From Falciphora oryzae (lineage: Eukaryota > Ascomycota > Sordariomycetes > Magnaporthales > Magnaporthaceae), in assembly GCA_000733355.1 (NCBI GenBank), contig JNVV01000055.1, forward strand, positions 186,026 through 250,025: DNA of 64,000 bases. Reading direction: 5' to 3'. Under the pieces are notes generated by a model that saw only the letters and a list, made by a program, of their open reading frames with translations, did no database searches and was not told the origin of the DNA. Of this stretch, positions 43,484 through 55,107 are shown piece by piece; within the stretch, counting starts at the first letter, position 1; every line of letters begins with the position of its first letter. Made by a program: the position numbers and the translations under genes.

Positions 43484-44030
43484 GTGCCAGGCCCTGGAGG
43501 GGCCGACGCGAGGATCCTACTCTATCTGGGTGCAGGGCGCGAGGCCCGTGCACGGGGCCGACCGACAGGTCCAGGGACCTATCATCTGCCCCTACCTAGA
43601 AAAAATGTCGATGCCCTCATCGACTTGCGCCTTTGTGCCCTTTGCAGACCTATGCCTGCTTGTAATAAATACATCGCCTTTGTTTCCTCTCGACGCGCGC
43701 TTCACGGCCGGTTGGCGCATCCGGCGGAAGGGGCCCGGATGCGCCTCCGTAAAGCAGCTTGGAGCTTCCGCAATTGCACTTTCCACCTGTGCCTCGATAA
43801 CACTTCGGCGGCTAACGGCTGTTTAAATGCGGCCCCTGATAGCTCACAAGGGGCCTTTAAAAAAGTCCACTGCTTTATGGATAAATACCAGGTACACGTC
43901 CGTTGGTCCCCGGGCCATACGGGAATCCCCGGGAACGAAAAGGCCGACGCCGAAGCGAAGCTGGGGTCAGCCCTGCTCATACCCCAATGTAACAGGTTTT
44001 TGCCACTGTAACTGGCTACAGTGGCGTTAG
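43484..44030 (+). pseudogene. LINE RNase H domain remnant
   Basis: The plus strand encodes FHLCLDNTSAANGCLNAAP, then SSQGAFKKVHCFMDKY and VHVRWSPGHTGIPGNEKADA followed by EAKLG, the C-terminal half of the RNase H domain of Tad/I-clade LINEs (the HTGIPGNEKAD block carries the catalytic His and Asp). Upstream sequence (43484-43700) is low-complexity and not clearly RNase H. The fragment ends in decayed 3' sequence. It could be the part missing from the LINE at 26428-32240 or belong to another element. Confidence 0.78.
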
Positions 44031-44159
44031 GCCTGGAAAGGGGGGGTTCTTTCAGGGAGATCTCAAAGGTCCAGCAGCTTAACAGTCGTATTCGTGCAAG
44101 ACTTAACAAGTCTATGGTGATGGGTAACAAAGAACAAAAACGATAGCTTGCCCTCCAGA

Positions 44160-44540
44160 CTCCCTTCACAGGGGGTCCCTCGGGCCCTTCTTATGCCTGG
44201 CCCTCCGGCCGTCCTTCGGTTGCCGTCGGCACGCCTCCTCCTCCGTGGCGTCCGTCGGGGCTTGTCTTTCGGCTGTCATCGGCACATCTCTTCCGTGGCG
44301 TCCGCCCGGGGCTGGATATGCTTTGTCCCCTTTCAGGGTTCGGAGCTTGGATGCGCCTTGACCGGGCTGGGGTCCGTATCTGCGGAGGCCAGCCGGCATG
44401 CGTGTCATAGAGCTGAACTCTCTTGATCCGCACGTCCTTCAGGGCTTGCGCCCCTCTGGCTGCCACCCGGAGTCCTCCCCTGAGGCCACCGGTGAAGGCT
44501 GCTGGTCATGGTTCTGTGCGGGGTGTTACAGTAACCGCCG
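44160..44540. repeat. GC-rich imperfect direct repeats downstream of the RNase H remnant
   Basis: Two related stretches of about 55 bp (GTCGGCACGCCTCCTC...CGTGGCGTCCGTCGGGGCTTG and ATCGGCACATCTCTTC...CGTGGCGTCCGCCCGGGGCTG) occur near 44227-44312. They probably lie in the 3' untranslated part of the LINE. No coding support. Confidence 0.5.
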
Positions 44541-45067
44541 GGGTTGTGGGATTTCTTTGCCTAGAGAAATGCATAAGTTCGCATTTCCCCGGGTCGAAAG
44601 CAACCTTATTAGCCCTACCCCAACGTAGGATTTCCGTTACCGTAGCAGGGGCCATTGAGGATAGCGTGCGCTACCTTATTAGCTAAGGGGCCCGTTGGCG
44701 GCGTGGTTATTAGTATTGGATCGTTGGATTGGCGGGTGTTAAGGATTTGTATGTAATTTGGCAATATGCACTAACAGCACAATGCCCAAAATTGATAGGT
44801 TCGAGGAAGGATGCCGGGTTGGGCCTAACGGCACTTGAGGGGATGACATTAAAAGTGGGCTGCGGCTCCTGCCGCACCCCTCAAAGTTAGAAACCCAGAC
44901 CTGGGATTGATACCCAACACCAGCAGTGCCCTGCAATCAATCCCGCCCCAAACCAGTTACTCAGTCCAACACGTCGGGTCGGTGTATCCTCCGGTCCTTC
45001 TCACCTCGGTTTTGAACCCAAGTTGCTGTGTCGGGAATCACCGGCGTCGTCGTGCCCGGACCGCATT

Positions 45068-48000
45068 ATGAAGCGCCTCGGGTGGAAGAACAAGCCCAGC
45101 GAGGAGGCTTCCTCGAGCTCTGAAAAACGGGCCAGTCGCTGGCCCTGGCGCAGACAGAAACCGGGCGGTTCAGGCAAGGCCGCACCTGCCAACGATGACC
45201 ACGAACCGAACAAAGGGGGCATCATCACCGAACCCCCTAGCGCGTCCCAAGTTGTCGCCGAAACCAAATTACCGAGTGTTTCGAAGACAGCAACTGCACT
45301 CGTCGAGTCTGCAGTGCCCTCCGGGTCGTGCGCAACGAACAACAAAACGGCACCCAGAGATGGCGGGGCGGCAGCAACTACATTCGTCGAGCCTGTAGCA
45401 CCCTCCGAGTCGTGCGCAACGGACAGCAAAACAACACCCAAGGATGGCGGCGCGGCAGCGACAAACCGGAAATCTTTGTGGGATTTGGCGTACGAAGCCC
45501 TTCGGAAAGAGAAGCCTGAAGTTGTACAGGCGTACGAGGAACTGCTGTCCAAGACGGCCCTACTAGCGAGCGCATCTCCCACGACCGACCTGAACGACCT
45601 CCTGTCCAAGGCGTCCAACGATCTGGCGAACACCCCCGCGCCCGACACCGACGCAGCAGAAGCCGTAGCACAGAGCGTTACGAGTCAACAAATGATGGCG
45701 GATATCATTGGCTTGGGCCAGAAACACATGGAAGGGAAGCAAATCGCCTTCAAGATCGGACAGCAGAAGTTTGTGCTCCAAGATCAAATGCAGCATGTTG
45801 TCGCCGGCATCCAACTAGGGAGGGATTGGATTGACGACGCGGTGAAGGCTAGCCCGCTGGCAAGCGCCGCCTGGGCAGGCGTTTGCCTGTTTCTGCCCCT
45901 CCTGACCAACCCGAGCGAAGTGCAGGCAGCCAACAAAGAGGGCCTTGCGTACGTCACCCAGAAGATCCGGTACTACACCGCCATGGAGTCGCTTTTCCTG
46001 TGTGGGGAGGACGAAGAGGTATTCCCCACAGCCGCGAAGCGGGAGTACCAAGATCGTCTCATCGAGCTTTATCAAGCCATCATCGATTTCCAAGCCCAAA
46101 GTGTCTTGCGGTTCTTCAGGCGCCGATTCAGCAACTTCTTGAGAGACACTGTGAAATGGGATTCATGGGAGGCGATGCTCGAAAAGGTTAAAAAGTTGGG
46201 ACACGATGTCGAAAATCAGTCCCTGCAGATCAGTGCCGTCTCGAGCAGAGCAGCACTGGGCTTGCTCGTTCAGTGGACAAGGGAGTCGGAGGAGGACAAG
46301 TGCCTGCAGAGTTTGAGGCATGGAGACTATGCTTGGTACAAAGACCGCGTTGAAGACCGCGTGCCGGATACGTGTCTTTGGTTTCTGAACCACGCCAGCT
46401 ATCAGTCTTGGCTGAACGCCGACTCTGGCCCACTGCTGGTCTCGGCCGATCCAGGGTGCGGCAAGTCCGTTCTCGCCAAATATCTCATCGACTCCAGGTT
46501 CAGCTTCGGATTGCCGAGGGAGGCTGCAATCTGCTACTTCTTCTTCAAGGGCGGGGTGCAGAACACGATCGAACTGGCTCTTTGTGCCTTGATCCATCAG
46601 CTGCTTTGCTTGCGACCCCGGTTGATGCGCCACGCGCTGCCAAGGTACAAGCAGGACGGACCGGGACTCGCCAACAATGTTACTGCGCTCTGGAACATCC
46701 TAGAGAGCGCCACCGCAGATCCAGAAGCCGGAACTGTTCTTATTGTTCTCGACGCTTTAGACGAATGCTTTCAAGACGAGCACAACATGGCTACTTTGTC
46801 ACGATATATCCAGGCGCATTTCCAAAAAGGTCCAAAAAACCTGAAGATCCTCATGACCAGTCGACCCTATCAAGGTACGATCCAGCACATTCAAAAGCTC
46901 GAGGAGTCATTTCCCAACATCCGAATCAAAGGCGAAGATGATTCGGAAACCATTCGTGAGGAGATTAATTCGGTCATCGAGTACCGAGTCGATCGGATGA
47001 GCAAGTTCAATAACGGCCTCAGGGCACACCTAAAACAACGTCTCATGGGCATCACTCATCGCACATATCTCTGGTTATACCTTGTTTGCGATTACTTAGA
47101 AAGCACCACTGTCAAAAGCACCGTTCGAGGACTTGACGAGGCCGTCGCACTCCTACCTGCCACCGTGGAGGAGGCGTACGAAAAGATCTTGAGCCGATCC
47201 ACTAAGCCAAACGAAACCAGGAAGGCTATTTTTATCCTCCTCGCCGCATACCGCCCGCTCACGCTTCGCGAGATGCAGATTGCAGTCGACTTAACCCCGG
47301 ACACTGCCTGCCTGGGAAGCCTTGATCTGGAACCCGACGAAGCGTTCAGGCTGCGTCTCCGAGAGTGGTGTGGGCTATTTATCACCGTGCACGACGAGAA
47401 GGTCTACTTCCTCCATCAGACGGCGAGGGAGTTTCTCCTCCCTCTCGCAGCGTCCTTGCCGGGTCCAACTACTACCGCAATATGGGCGCATACGTTCAGC
47501 ATTCGCCAAGCACATACGGTTCTTGCGGAGTCCTGTACGGTCTATCTGGACCTCCTCAATTTTCCAACGGATGCAAACGCGGAAGCCGACTTGTTGGATT
47601 ATTCGGCCGAAAATTGGGGCGCCCACTTCCGCGAGGCCGGCATTATCGATGGCGATGCCATTGTGTCTTTCGCTTTGAGAATCTGCAATCCAGATTCGAA
47701 AAGCTATTCGGCGTGGTTCAAAATTTACCGGTCTACAGATTGGAACTTTGCCAACAATTTTACAGATCTCATGATAGCGTCGTATTTTGGGCACGAGGCC
47801 GTCGTCAAGCTGCTGCTCGAGAAGGGGGCCGACATCGAGTCGAAGAATAAGAACTGGGGTCGGACGCCGCTGTCGCTGGCTGCCCAGAAGGGGCACGAGG
47901 CCGTCGTCAAGCTGCTGCTCGAGAAGGGGGCCGATATCGAGTCGAAGGATGAAGACGACCGGACGCCGCTGTCGCTGACTGCCCAGAAGGGGCACGAGGC

Positions 48001-48750
48001 CGTCGTCAAGCTGCTGCTCGAGAAGGGGGCCGATATCGAGTCGAAGGATGAAGACGACCAGACGCCGTTATACCTAGCCGCTTGGCACGGGCACGAGGCC
48101 GTCGTTAAGCTGCTGCTCGAAAAGGGGGCCGACGTCGATTCGAAGGATAAGGAGGACAGTCGAACGCCGCTGCATTGGGCCGCTTGGCACGGGCACGAAG
48201 NNNNNNNNNNNNNNNNNNNNNNNNNNNNNNNNNNNNNNNNNNNNNNNNNNNNNNNNNNNNNNNNNNNNNNNNNNNNNNNNNNNNNNNNNNNNNNNNNNNN
48301 NNNNNNNNNNNNNNNNNNNNNNNNNNNNNNNNNNNNNNNNNNNNNNNNNNNNNNNNNNNNNNNNNNNNNNNNNNNNNNNNNNNNNNNNNNNNNNNNNNNN
48401 NNNNNNNNNNNNNNNNNNNNNNNNNNNNNNNNNNNNNNNNNNNNNNNNNNNNNNNNNNNNNNNNNNNNNNNNNNNNNNNNNNNNNNNNNNNNNNNNNNNN
48501 NNNNNNNNNNNNNNNNNNNNNNNNNNNNNNNNNNNNNNNNNNNNNNNTCGAAAAGGGGGCCGACGTCGATTCGAAGGGTAAGGACAACCGGACGCCGCTG
48601 TCGATGGCTGCCGGGAACGGGCACGAAGCCGTCGTCAAGCTGCTGCTCGAAAAGGGGGCCGACAAGGAGGCGAAGGATAAGAGGGGTCAAACGCCGCTGT
48701 CGCTGGCTGCCGAGTACGGGCACAAGGCCGTCGCGAGGCTTCTCAAATAA
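45068..48750 (+). CDS. NACHT-ankyrin NLR-like receptor, assembly gap in the repeat array
   Basis: ATG 45068 (MKRLGWKNKPSEEASSS) is the first true ATG of the frame. A Ser/Thr-rich leader holds a duplicated module (SCATNNKTAPRDGGAAATT / SCATDSKTTPKDGGAAATN). A NACHT N-terminal domain follows (SLWDLAYEALRKEKPEVV ... DIIGLGQKHMEGKQIAFKIG, DWIDDAVKASPLASAAWAGV). NACHT: Walker A ADPGCGKSVLAK (GCGKS at about 463-467), Walker B VLIVLDALDECF (about 557), and sensor-like LMTSRPY. From about residue 903 ankyrin repeats (GHEAVVKLLLEKGADIESKD) run to the gap 48201-48547 and resume at 48550 in another nominal frame, ending KAVARLLK*. Coding is continuous without introns. Predicted intracellular receptor controlling cell death or non-self recognition; ligand unknown. 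Confidence 0.86.
48201..48547. other. Run of 347 unknown bases (assembly gap)
   Basis: The gap lies exactly inside the tandem ankyrin units of the NACHT gene. 347 is not a multiple of 3 and the flanking coding frames do not agree across it, so the true length differs from the written length. Confidence 0.98.
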
Positions 48751-49259
48751 CGACTTTAGCACCTCCCCACCCACCACCTACTGTCTGCCCTTACTTATAT
48801 ACCTAAGACGTGGCAAATGGAAGGCCTAAGAATGTAAAAGAATATTGCTTAGTTGATGTTAGATGGTGGCAGCTGTGTGGCAATTTCACTGGGGTGATCT
48901 GCTGGATTTATGACGTATTGAACTTTTGTCTTGGTGGATTAGCCCTCGCGACCCTTAGTGGCGTGTTTGTTCCGTCAAATATTTGTCAGTTTTAGCACAC
49001 AAATCCACTCATCTGTTCAGCAAAGAAGGCCCCTGGCTCCAACCCCGGCCATATCCCTGCTATTTATCCCTGTATTTAAGCCAAGGCTTCTCCAGATGTA
49101 CCACACTAGCCAGGGCCCTGGCCTAGCGTAAAAATGATCTCTAGATGCTGCCACCGCATCAATCTTTCCCCTGCTATCATGCCCAGCGCTCCGGATCTAG
49201 CGGAAAGATCCCTTCGCGCCAGAGAAAACAGAGATTATACATCACGCACGCGGCAGAGC
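48751..49259. other. Intergenic, no gene seen
   Basis: AT-leaning sequence after the NACHT-ankyrin gene. A plus-strand 61-codon frame (48810-48995) has no support. No repeats noted. Confidence 0.5.
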
Positions 49260-49990
49260 CGGACGATTCGGGGAGTACAGCCGGCGTAAATGCAGGAAGA
49301 AGTAATCCATTGGGTATCTCCGTCAGCTGCCGCCCTTTCCCCCTTCAAGGCGCAGCCCAAAAATGTACTCGGTGTACCGCGCCAAACGGCGGACGCACCA
49401 AATGATCCTGTAGATGTCGAGCAAGGTGCTGGCTGGTGTTGCCGATAGCGCACTCCGTCCGTGTCGTCCGGCTGCCATCACCGCCCTCCCGGGTCGTGGC
49501 TGCGGGCTTCCAGTCGTGGCCCACAATAAATAATGGCCGGGAGGAATACCAGCTGCGGTGTGATGGGGGAAACTGAGACCCGGCCATCTGCGGTGACAAC
49601 GACCTCACCCTCTCCCATCTCCTGTGCCCCTCCTCTCTTTCTGTTCGCCTTTCCTCTTCATTCCCTTCTTCCTCTCTCTTCCGCCGTATACATAGCAGCC
49701 ACTGGTTGTTGCATCCGCCGTGGCTTCTGCCGCTGCCGCCGCCGCCGCTGCTGCTCCTGTCGCTGCCACTCGAGCAGCTTCCACTGCGCGGCCTGCCATA
49801 CCCTGACCTGCAGCTCGGCCTTCTCGCCCGACTCGCCGGGCCTCTTAGTTCCAACGCTGACGGCGATAGGCCACTTGGCTAGGGCGTCGAAGTCGGTGTG
49901 GTTGATGGATACGCCGGGCGTCGCGCGGCGCAGGACTTCGATCATCTGCGCCGGCGTTTCCCGTATGCCACTCGCGTCTGCCGCTTGCAT
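49260..49990 (-). pseudogene. PDDEXK_12-type nuclease-fold relic, catalytic Glu lost
   Basis: Minus strand: MIEVLRRATPGVSINHTDFD, then ALAKWPIAVSVGTKRPGESG, EKAELQVRVWQAAQWKLLEW, and after a decayed Arg/Glu-rich stretch and frame change PLFIVGHDWKPAATTREGG, and AIGNTSQHL. This is the order of the fungal PD-(D/E)XK family PDDEXK_12 (INHTDY; S-I-E-T-K-R; LQ..WQAAQW; GHDW). In the E-x-K motif the Glu is Gly here (GGA), so the nuclease centre would be dead. Frame changes around 49600-49660 and the missing N-terminal half mark it as a relic. Confidence 0.7.
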
Positions 49991-50099
49991 GGCCGCTGGT
50001 CATAAGCCCCCGCCCCCCTCTGATGATAAGAGAGTAGTCGACCCTTTTGCCCGACAATACAGAACTCGGAAGGATATCGGGCGTAGCACCGAACAAGAA

Positions 50100-50898
50100 T
50101 AACGGGATAAAAGGTCAGCCAAGAAAACGATAGGGTCATGAGGGGGAGGATGTTGGAGGCCAGCCAGCCAAGCTTACCACGGTTCGAAGTCGTCAAATCC
50201 CTTGGCTGGCAGCGACGGGCGCAGCAGCGGGAAGTGTACAGCCTAATTCCACCTGTTTTTCGTCCTGTTTGCGTTCCTGGCAGCGCATCGCGGCGAGGAG
50301 CACGTCAGACGCCCTGGCTGCGGGGTGTCAAGAGGCAAGCCAAGGGCTCGTACGATGATATCCACAGGCGCACAGGGTTAGGGAACAACGGAGATAAGAT
50401 AAGGTTCCATGATTGGATGAAGCTATTCGCAACTACCGTCGGTTGGTACCGCAAACTCCTGCCGGCCTCCCTTTGATCGACCCCGCGCGAGGGCCCGTGG
50501 GTTATGTACAGTGGCGGCCTGGGGCTCCCACTAGTCCTGTGCGCCCTGGCGAGTTCCCCGGGGGTCTCCTCGAGCTCCCTTACACGGGGCGTCGTCAATC
50601 AGGCCTCCCGTCGTGTCTTCTTCCGCTCCCGCGAATGCGAAACCGGGAATACGGTACCCCGCAAACGCAGCCGCTCTGCCACCACCCCGGCAACACACCG
50701 GCGCTCACACCTGCTTCGGCAGGGGCCCAAAAACGCCAGGGGTGTGGCAAAGCGGCTGCGTCTACAGGTTCTTCGGCCAAGGAGCAGGTCGTCGGCCCTG
50801 CACTTTTGGGCGGCTGCGGATTCGGTGGGAAGCTTATCGGACCGTCGCATTGGGCTCTTGTTGTCGGCCCGTCAGACCCCGTGTCAGTTGTTGGCGGT
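50100..50898. other. No supported gene; possible retroelement internal sequence
   Basis: Overlapping open frames on both strands lack domains. The stretch 50600-50890 adjoins the LTR remnant at 50899 on its internal side (minus-strand reading) and may be decayed element sequence (Pro/Ser-rich in one frame), but no gag motif is visible. Confidence 0.35.
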
Positions 50899-51125
50899 TG
50901 TTGCACAGCGTAACGAGAATGAATTGATTGATTGTTCTGTCTGATTGATGATTGATGATGCCCCCCCCCCCCCCCCCCGCCTGGACAGATTTGTTGCACT
51001 TCCGATTGATATGCGTTATGTCCGCCTGGATAGATTTCCTCCAAATTTTGCCTGCAACGCGTCCTGCCCAACACGTCCGTGCACTTGACTGATCAAATCC
51101 TGCACCGCGTGCAACAGCGGTACGG
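50899..51125 (-). repeat. Copia-family LTR remnant with poly-C tract
   Basis: Starts with TGTTGCACAGCGTAACGAGA, identical in position to the CAACA end of the LTR at 4784, and continues through the core CGCGTCCTGCCCAACACGTC to GCACCGCGTGCAACAGCGG. An 18-base run of C (50961-50978) replaces sequence found in the other copies, and a short duplication (CCTGGACAGATTTG / CCTGGATAGATTTC) flanks it. The 5' half of the LTR is missing because a second remnant begins at 51221. Confidence 0.75.
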
Positions 51126-51220
51126 TCCGGGCCGTGCTTGCCGTGTGTCAGCTGCAAGTGGTTTTGATGTTCTTCGGGACGCATATTTCGCGTATGGGGC
51201 TGGCAGGTGGGCCACGTCCT

Positions 51221-51410
51221 TGTTGCACAGCGTAATGACCAAAGATGATCTGACGTAATTGTTGATTGATTCCGTTCTGCCCTGTTGTGTCCCTCTCGAC
51301 GAGCCGTCTGCAAAATTTGCACTGAACGCGTCTACGGCCACACAGCTCGTGCACCATTACTAATCAGAATTACACGTGACCGAACAAACTTGCACATGGT
51401 GCAACAGTCC
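51221..51410 (-). repeat. Second, more divergent LTR remnant
   Basis: TGTTGCACAGCGTAATGACC at 51221 repeats the LTR terminus seen at 50899. The inner part (GCACTGAACGCGTCTACGGC; CTCGTGCACCATTACTAATC; CATGGTGCAACAGTCC) is recognisably related but much diverged. Same orientation as its neighbour, 322 bp away. Confidence 0.6.
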
Positions 51411-51675
51411 TGTTTCTCCACAGTCTGGTTCTTGCAAATCACGACGGGGTCATCGGACCTCAGTGTATTTGCCCCATCCGTGGCTATGGATTCTACGCGG
51501 GTCACTCGACTGCACTCGAGACTTGCGATAGCAGCAACAGGCAAACCTGTTTAATACATCCTCACAACTGATTCATGCCCCAAATCCTCTCTTCCCTCCA
51601 TGCCATCCTCGAAATCACCCGTCAATCCTCCTGCCGCACACCTCTTGCTCCTCATGCATGGGCCTCGCCCCGTCT

Positions 51676-54600
51676 TTACAGCCAGGTCTTGAAGAGCCGG
51701 ACGTAAGCCATCTTCACCAACTGCACCTCGACGCAATAGGCCGCCAGCTCGGCAGCGAGGAACCCGATGAACGAGTCGGCAGGGCGGGCCATGTACAGCG
51801 CAGCCCGGATCGCCGGGATAAAGGGCAGGCAGAAACCTATCAGCATGATTGCCACGGTGCTGAACATCAGCACGCGCGTGGCCCGGCTCTGGGCGACCGG
51901 GATTTTGGCGGTGCGTAGGAGGTGCACGATAAGCGTCTGGGTGAGGAGACTAGAAAGCCATAATTATGGTTGGTTGTCAGCCAAGTAGCTAGAGGAGACA
52001 GGATTCGAGGCTGTTTCTTCCGTACCCTTGGAGAAACCAATGCGTCTGGAACAGTTCCACTTGTGCGGGATCGGACGCCGTCCGGATGCCGTAGTAGAAC
52101 CAACCCAAACTGAATGTGCACATGTCGATGATCGAGCTGGTTGGGCCCAGGACAACGATGAAGCGAAGAAGGTCTGACGAGGCATAATTACTTAGCCACG
52201 CTCGACGCGAAAGAGTTGACGAATGTCTTACCCATGGAATTCCAGCGCCTGGGAAATTGGAGGAATTCTTCGTCCATTCGATCCCAAGGGATGGCGATCT
52301 GGCTGATATCGTACAAGAGATTTTGGACGAGGAGTTGCAAGCTAGTCATCTGCAATGAGGGTCAGCCACCTGCCTTCACGTTCTCCCCAGACGTATAACC
52401 TACAGGCGTAAAGGGCAGCCAAGAGCTCGCAATCAGGATGCTAAACACGTTGCCAAAGTTGGAGGACGCGACCATCTGTGCCAAGTCAGCCAAAAATAAA
52501 TATAATACAGTCGTTAAATACGCGAGGACACCGTATACCTTTATATATTTGATAGTGTTGCCGTGTGTAACTCGCCCCATCCTTACGCTCTCCGCGATGA
52601 CGTCTAGCCCTTTCTCCGTTAAGATGACTACCGGCCAAGACGATGTTAGTGCCCAAGCCTTTGTAATGCGAATGGATGCGGCTGCTCACCATCGGCACAA
52701 TCCTTTGCGGCACGGGCGCCCGAGTCAACGGCTATGCCGACGTCGGCAGCCCGGAGGGCGATGCAGTCGTTGATGCCGTCCCCGAGCATGCCGACGCAGT
52801 GCCCTGCCTTCCTCAGGCTCGCTATAACTTGGCCCTTCTGGCTCGGCGTCAGCTTTGCCAGCACCTTGCATTTCGCCACGACCGCGTCGAACTCGTCCGT
52901 GCCCTCGAGCTCGGCCAAATCGGGGCCGGTCGTTGCCTGGGCATCGTCTCCCTCAACGTTCTGGGCGAGATTTATAGCTTGGCACACATTGACGGCAGCT
53001 CCAAGGCTGTCCCCGGTGAGCACCTTGACCTCCACGCCCAGGGCCCGGAGCCGCGTCACCGATTCGGCGGCGTCGTCCCTGGCGGGATCGAGAAAGGTGA
53101 GCATGCCTTCAAGGGTCATGCGGGACTCGATATGCTCGAGCTCGTCTTCGCCGGCGGTAGCGTAGTCTGGAACCTGCTTCGTCGCGATGAGGAGGATCCG
53201 GTGTCCCCTACTGATGAGGCTGCTGGACTGCACGCCGAGCGCCTGCCGCGCAGAGCCATCCATGGTCGCTTCGCCGGTTCCGCGGCGGATATGCGAACAG
53301 AGGGCCATCACCTCGTCAAAGGCACCCTTACAAACCAGGGTCTGAACATGCGCTAGACCGCGAACGACGCAAGCAGACCTTCTTCTCTCAAACGTGAAAG
53401 GCATTACGGCCAGCTGTTCGTAATCTGGGATACTGATGGGCTGCGACGCCTTCTTCTGAAAGTCGACAATCGCCGAATCCATATTGTTCCCGTGGATCCC
53501 TTGGCTCGTTGCATTGATATAGGCGAGCTGGAAAACGCGGTGGCTGTCATCTCCGGCGCAATCCACACAATTTTGGAGAGCCACCTCACCCTTAGTGAGA
53601 GTGCCAGTCTGTAGATGCATGTATCAGCGGGGCAGCACAGAGATTAGGTGATTTGGAGGACGTACCTTGTCGCTGCAGAGGATAGTCATCGCGCCAAGAT
53701 TTTGGATAGAGTCGAGGCGCTTGACAATGGCTTTTCTTTTGGAGAGCCTATAGGCTCCACGGGCCAAGTTGGCGTTGACTATGGCGGGCAGCATTTCTGG
53801 GACTAAGCCGACTGCTACGCTGACGCTGAAAAGAGCAGCGTTTTTCCAGTCGCCAGTAATTTTTCCGGATATGGCCAAGACCTGTGTTGTGTGACTGTGT
53901 GAGTGAGTGAGTGGGTGAGTGGGAGGGATTCCGGGCTTTCGTAGGATTGCTTTTTGGGTACTCACAATGGGAACCATGACAAGCATAAATCCAATCAACA
54001 TGTATGATACATTCCGGATGCCTATCTGGAAGGAGTTGGGCCCCCGTCTCTTTCCCAGCTGCTTCGTGATGGTGGCAATGAAAGCGTCTGCAATATTTAA
54101 CTGTCAGAAATCCCCCCCTCACACTGGTGCCAAGGGAACTGCATTACCGTCACCAGTTATCAGGACTAGAGCAAGCGCGCTCCCCGAGACGACGCTGGTG
54201 CCCATGAAGACAATGTTCTCCAGGTCGAAGACGGTCCCGCCGCTTTTCTCGCCATGGGGGGTCGTCGCCCTCTTCCTGATCGGGATGCTCTCGCCGGTTA
54301 TGCTGGACTGACTCACTCGCAAGCAGTTGGATTCCAGGATCATGCAGTCGGCGGCGATACTGTCCCCGGGGGAGAGCAACAGGATATCTCCCGGGACGAG
54401 GTGCTTTTCGTGGATGCTGACATGGCGTCGCTGGGCAGTTTCGGAAACCGGACGGATCGGACCCGACTGGCGCAGAACCCTGACATTGGAGGTGACGGAG
54501 GCCTGGAGCTTGACGACGGCGCCCATGCTCCGATACTCTTGCCAGAACCGGACAGCGCTTGAGATAGCCACCATGAGCACCAGGACAGCGAACGTTCTCT

Positions 54601-55107
54601 TTGTTTATTTGTTGATTTTGTTGGTCAGCCCGGCAGCTCAGCAGCCCGGAAGGAGCCGACTCACCCAGTTTGGCTCAGGAGTCGCCACGCTTATGACAGC
54701 AAGGAATGCGAGCAGGGCGTTGAACGGATTCGGCAGAACCAGAAGCAGCAGCCACCACCAAGAGGGAGGCTTCGTGGACGTGAGCACATTGGGGCCGGCT
54801 ATCTCCAAGCGAGCGGTGGCCTCAGCATCGGTCAAGCCGGTCCTGCTGGTCTGCAACCGATCGAGAGCTTCAGCAGGATCCATGCAAGCATAGGCCCGGG
54901 CAACCGCCTCTGGAGAGCTGCCTTCTGCGGCAAAGACGTTTCGCCAGCGGCTGGAGTCTGCATTCGTTCGGGGTCAGTTGCGGGACTGCATAACGCGCGT
55001 GCGAAAGAGAGAGCGAGTCACCTTGGAGCGAAGACTGCACTCCGACTCCGCGCCGGGCCGTACTTGGGGCCTTCAACAGATCGCAGAGCATTGCAAAAGT
55101 CGTTCAT
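51676..55107 (-). CDS. Magnesium-type P-type ATPase, 11 exons, intact
   Basis: Exons: 55107-55022, 54950-54665, 54598-54148, 54087-53966, 53881-53666, 53608-52690, 52627-52539, 52475-52404, 52349-52232, 52173-52026, 51949-51676. They sum to 2781 nt, 926 residues, no internal stop. Motifs: N-terminal [16 protein letters not shown] and [32 protein letters not shown]; actuator [19 protein letters not shown]; phosphorylation site [12 protein letters not shown] (Asp about 386) split by an intron; VCKGAFDEV; hinge [60 protein letters not shown]-terminus [13 protein letters not shown]. This is the MgtA-like P3B group, which uses ATP to move Mg2+ across a membrane. It is rare in fungi compared with bacteria, so ancient transfer is possible. 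Transport is inferred. Confidence 0.9.

Noticed and set aside
45023..45067. Upstream extension of the NACHT gene from 45023
   Set aside because: The codon there is TTG; the first ATG in frame is 45068.
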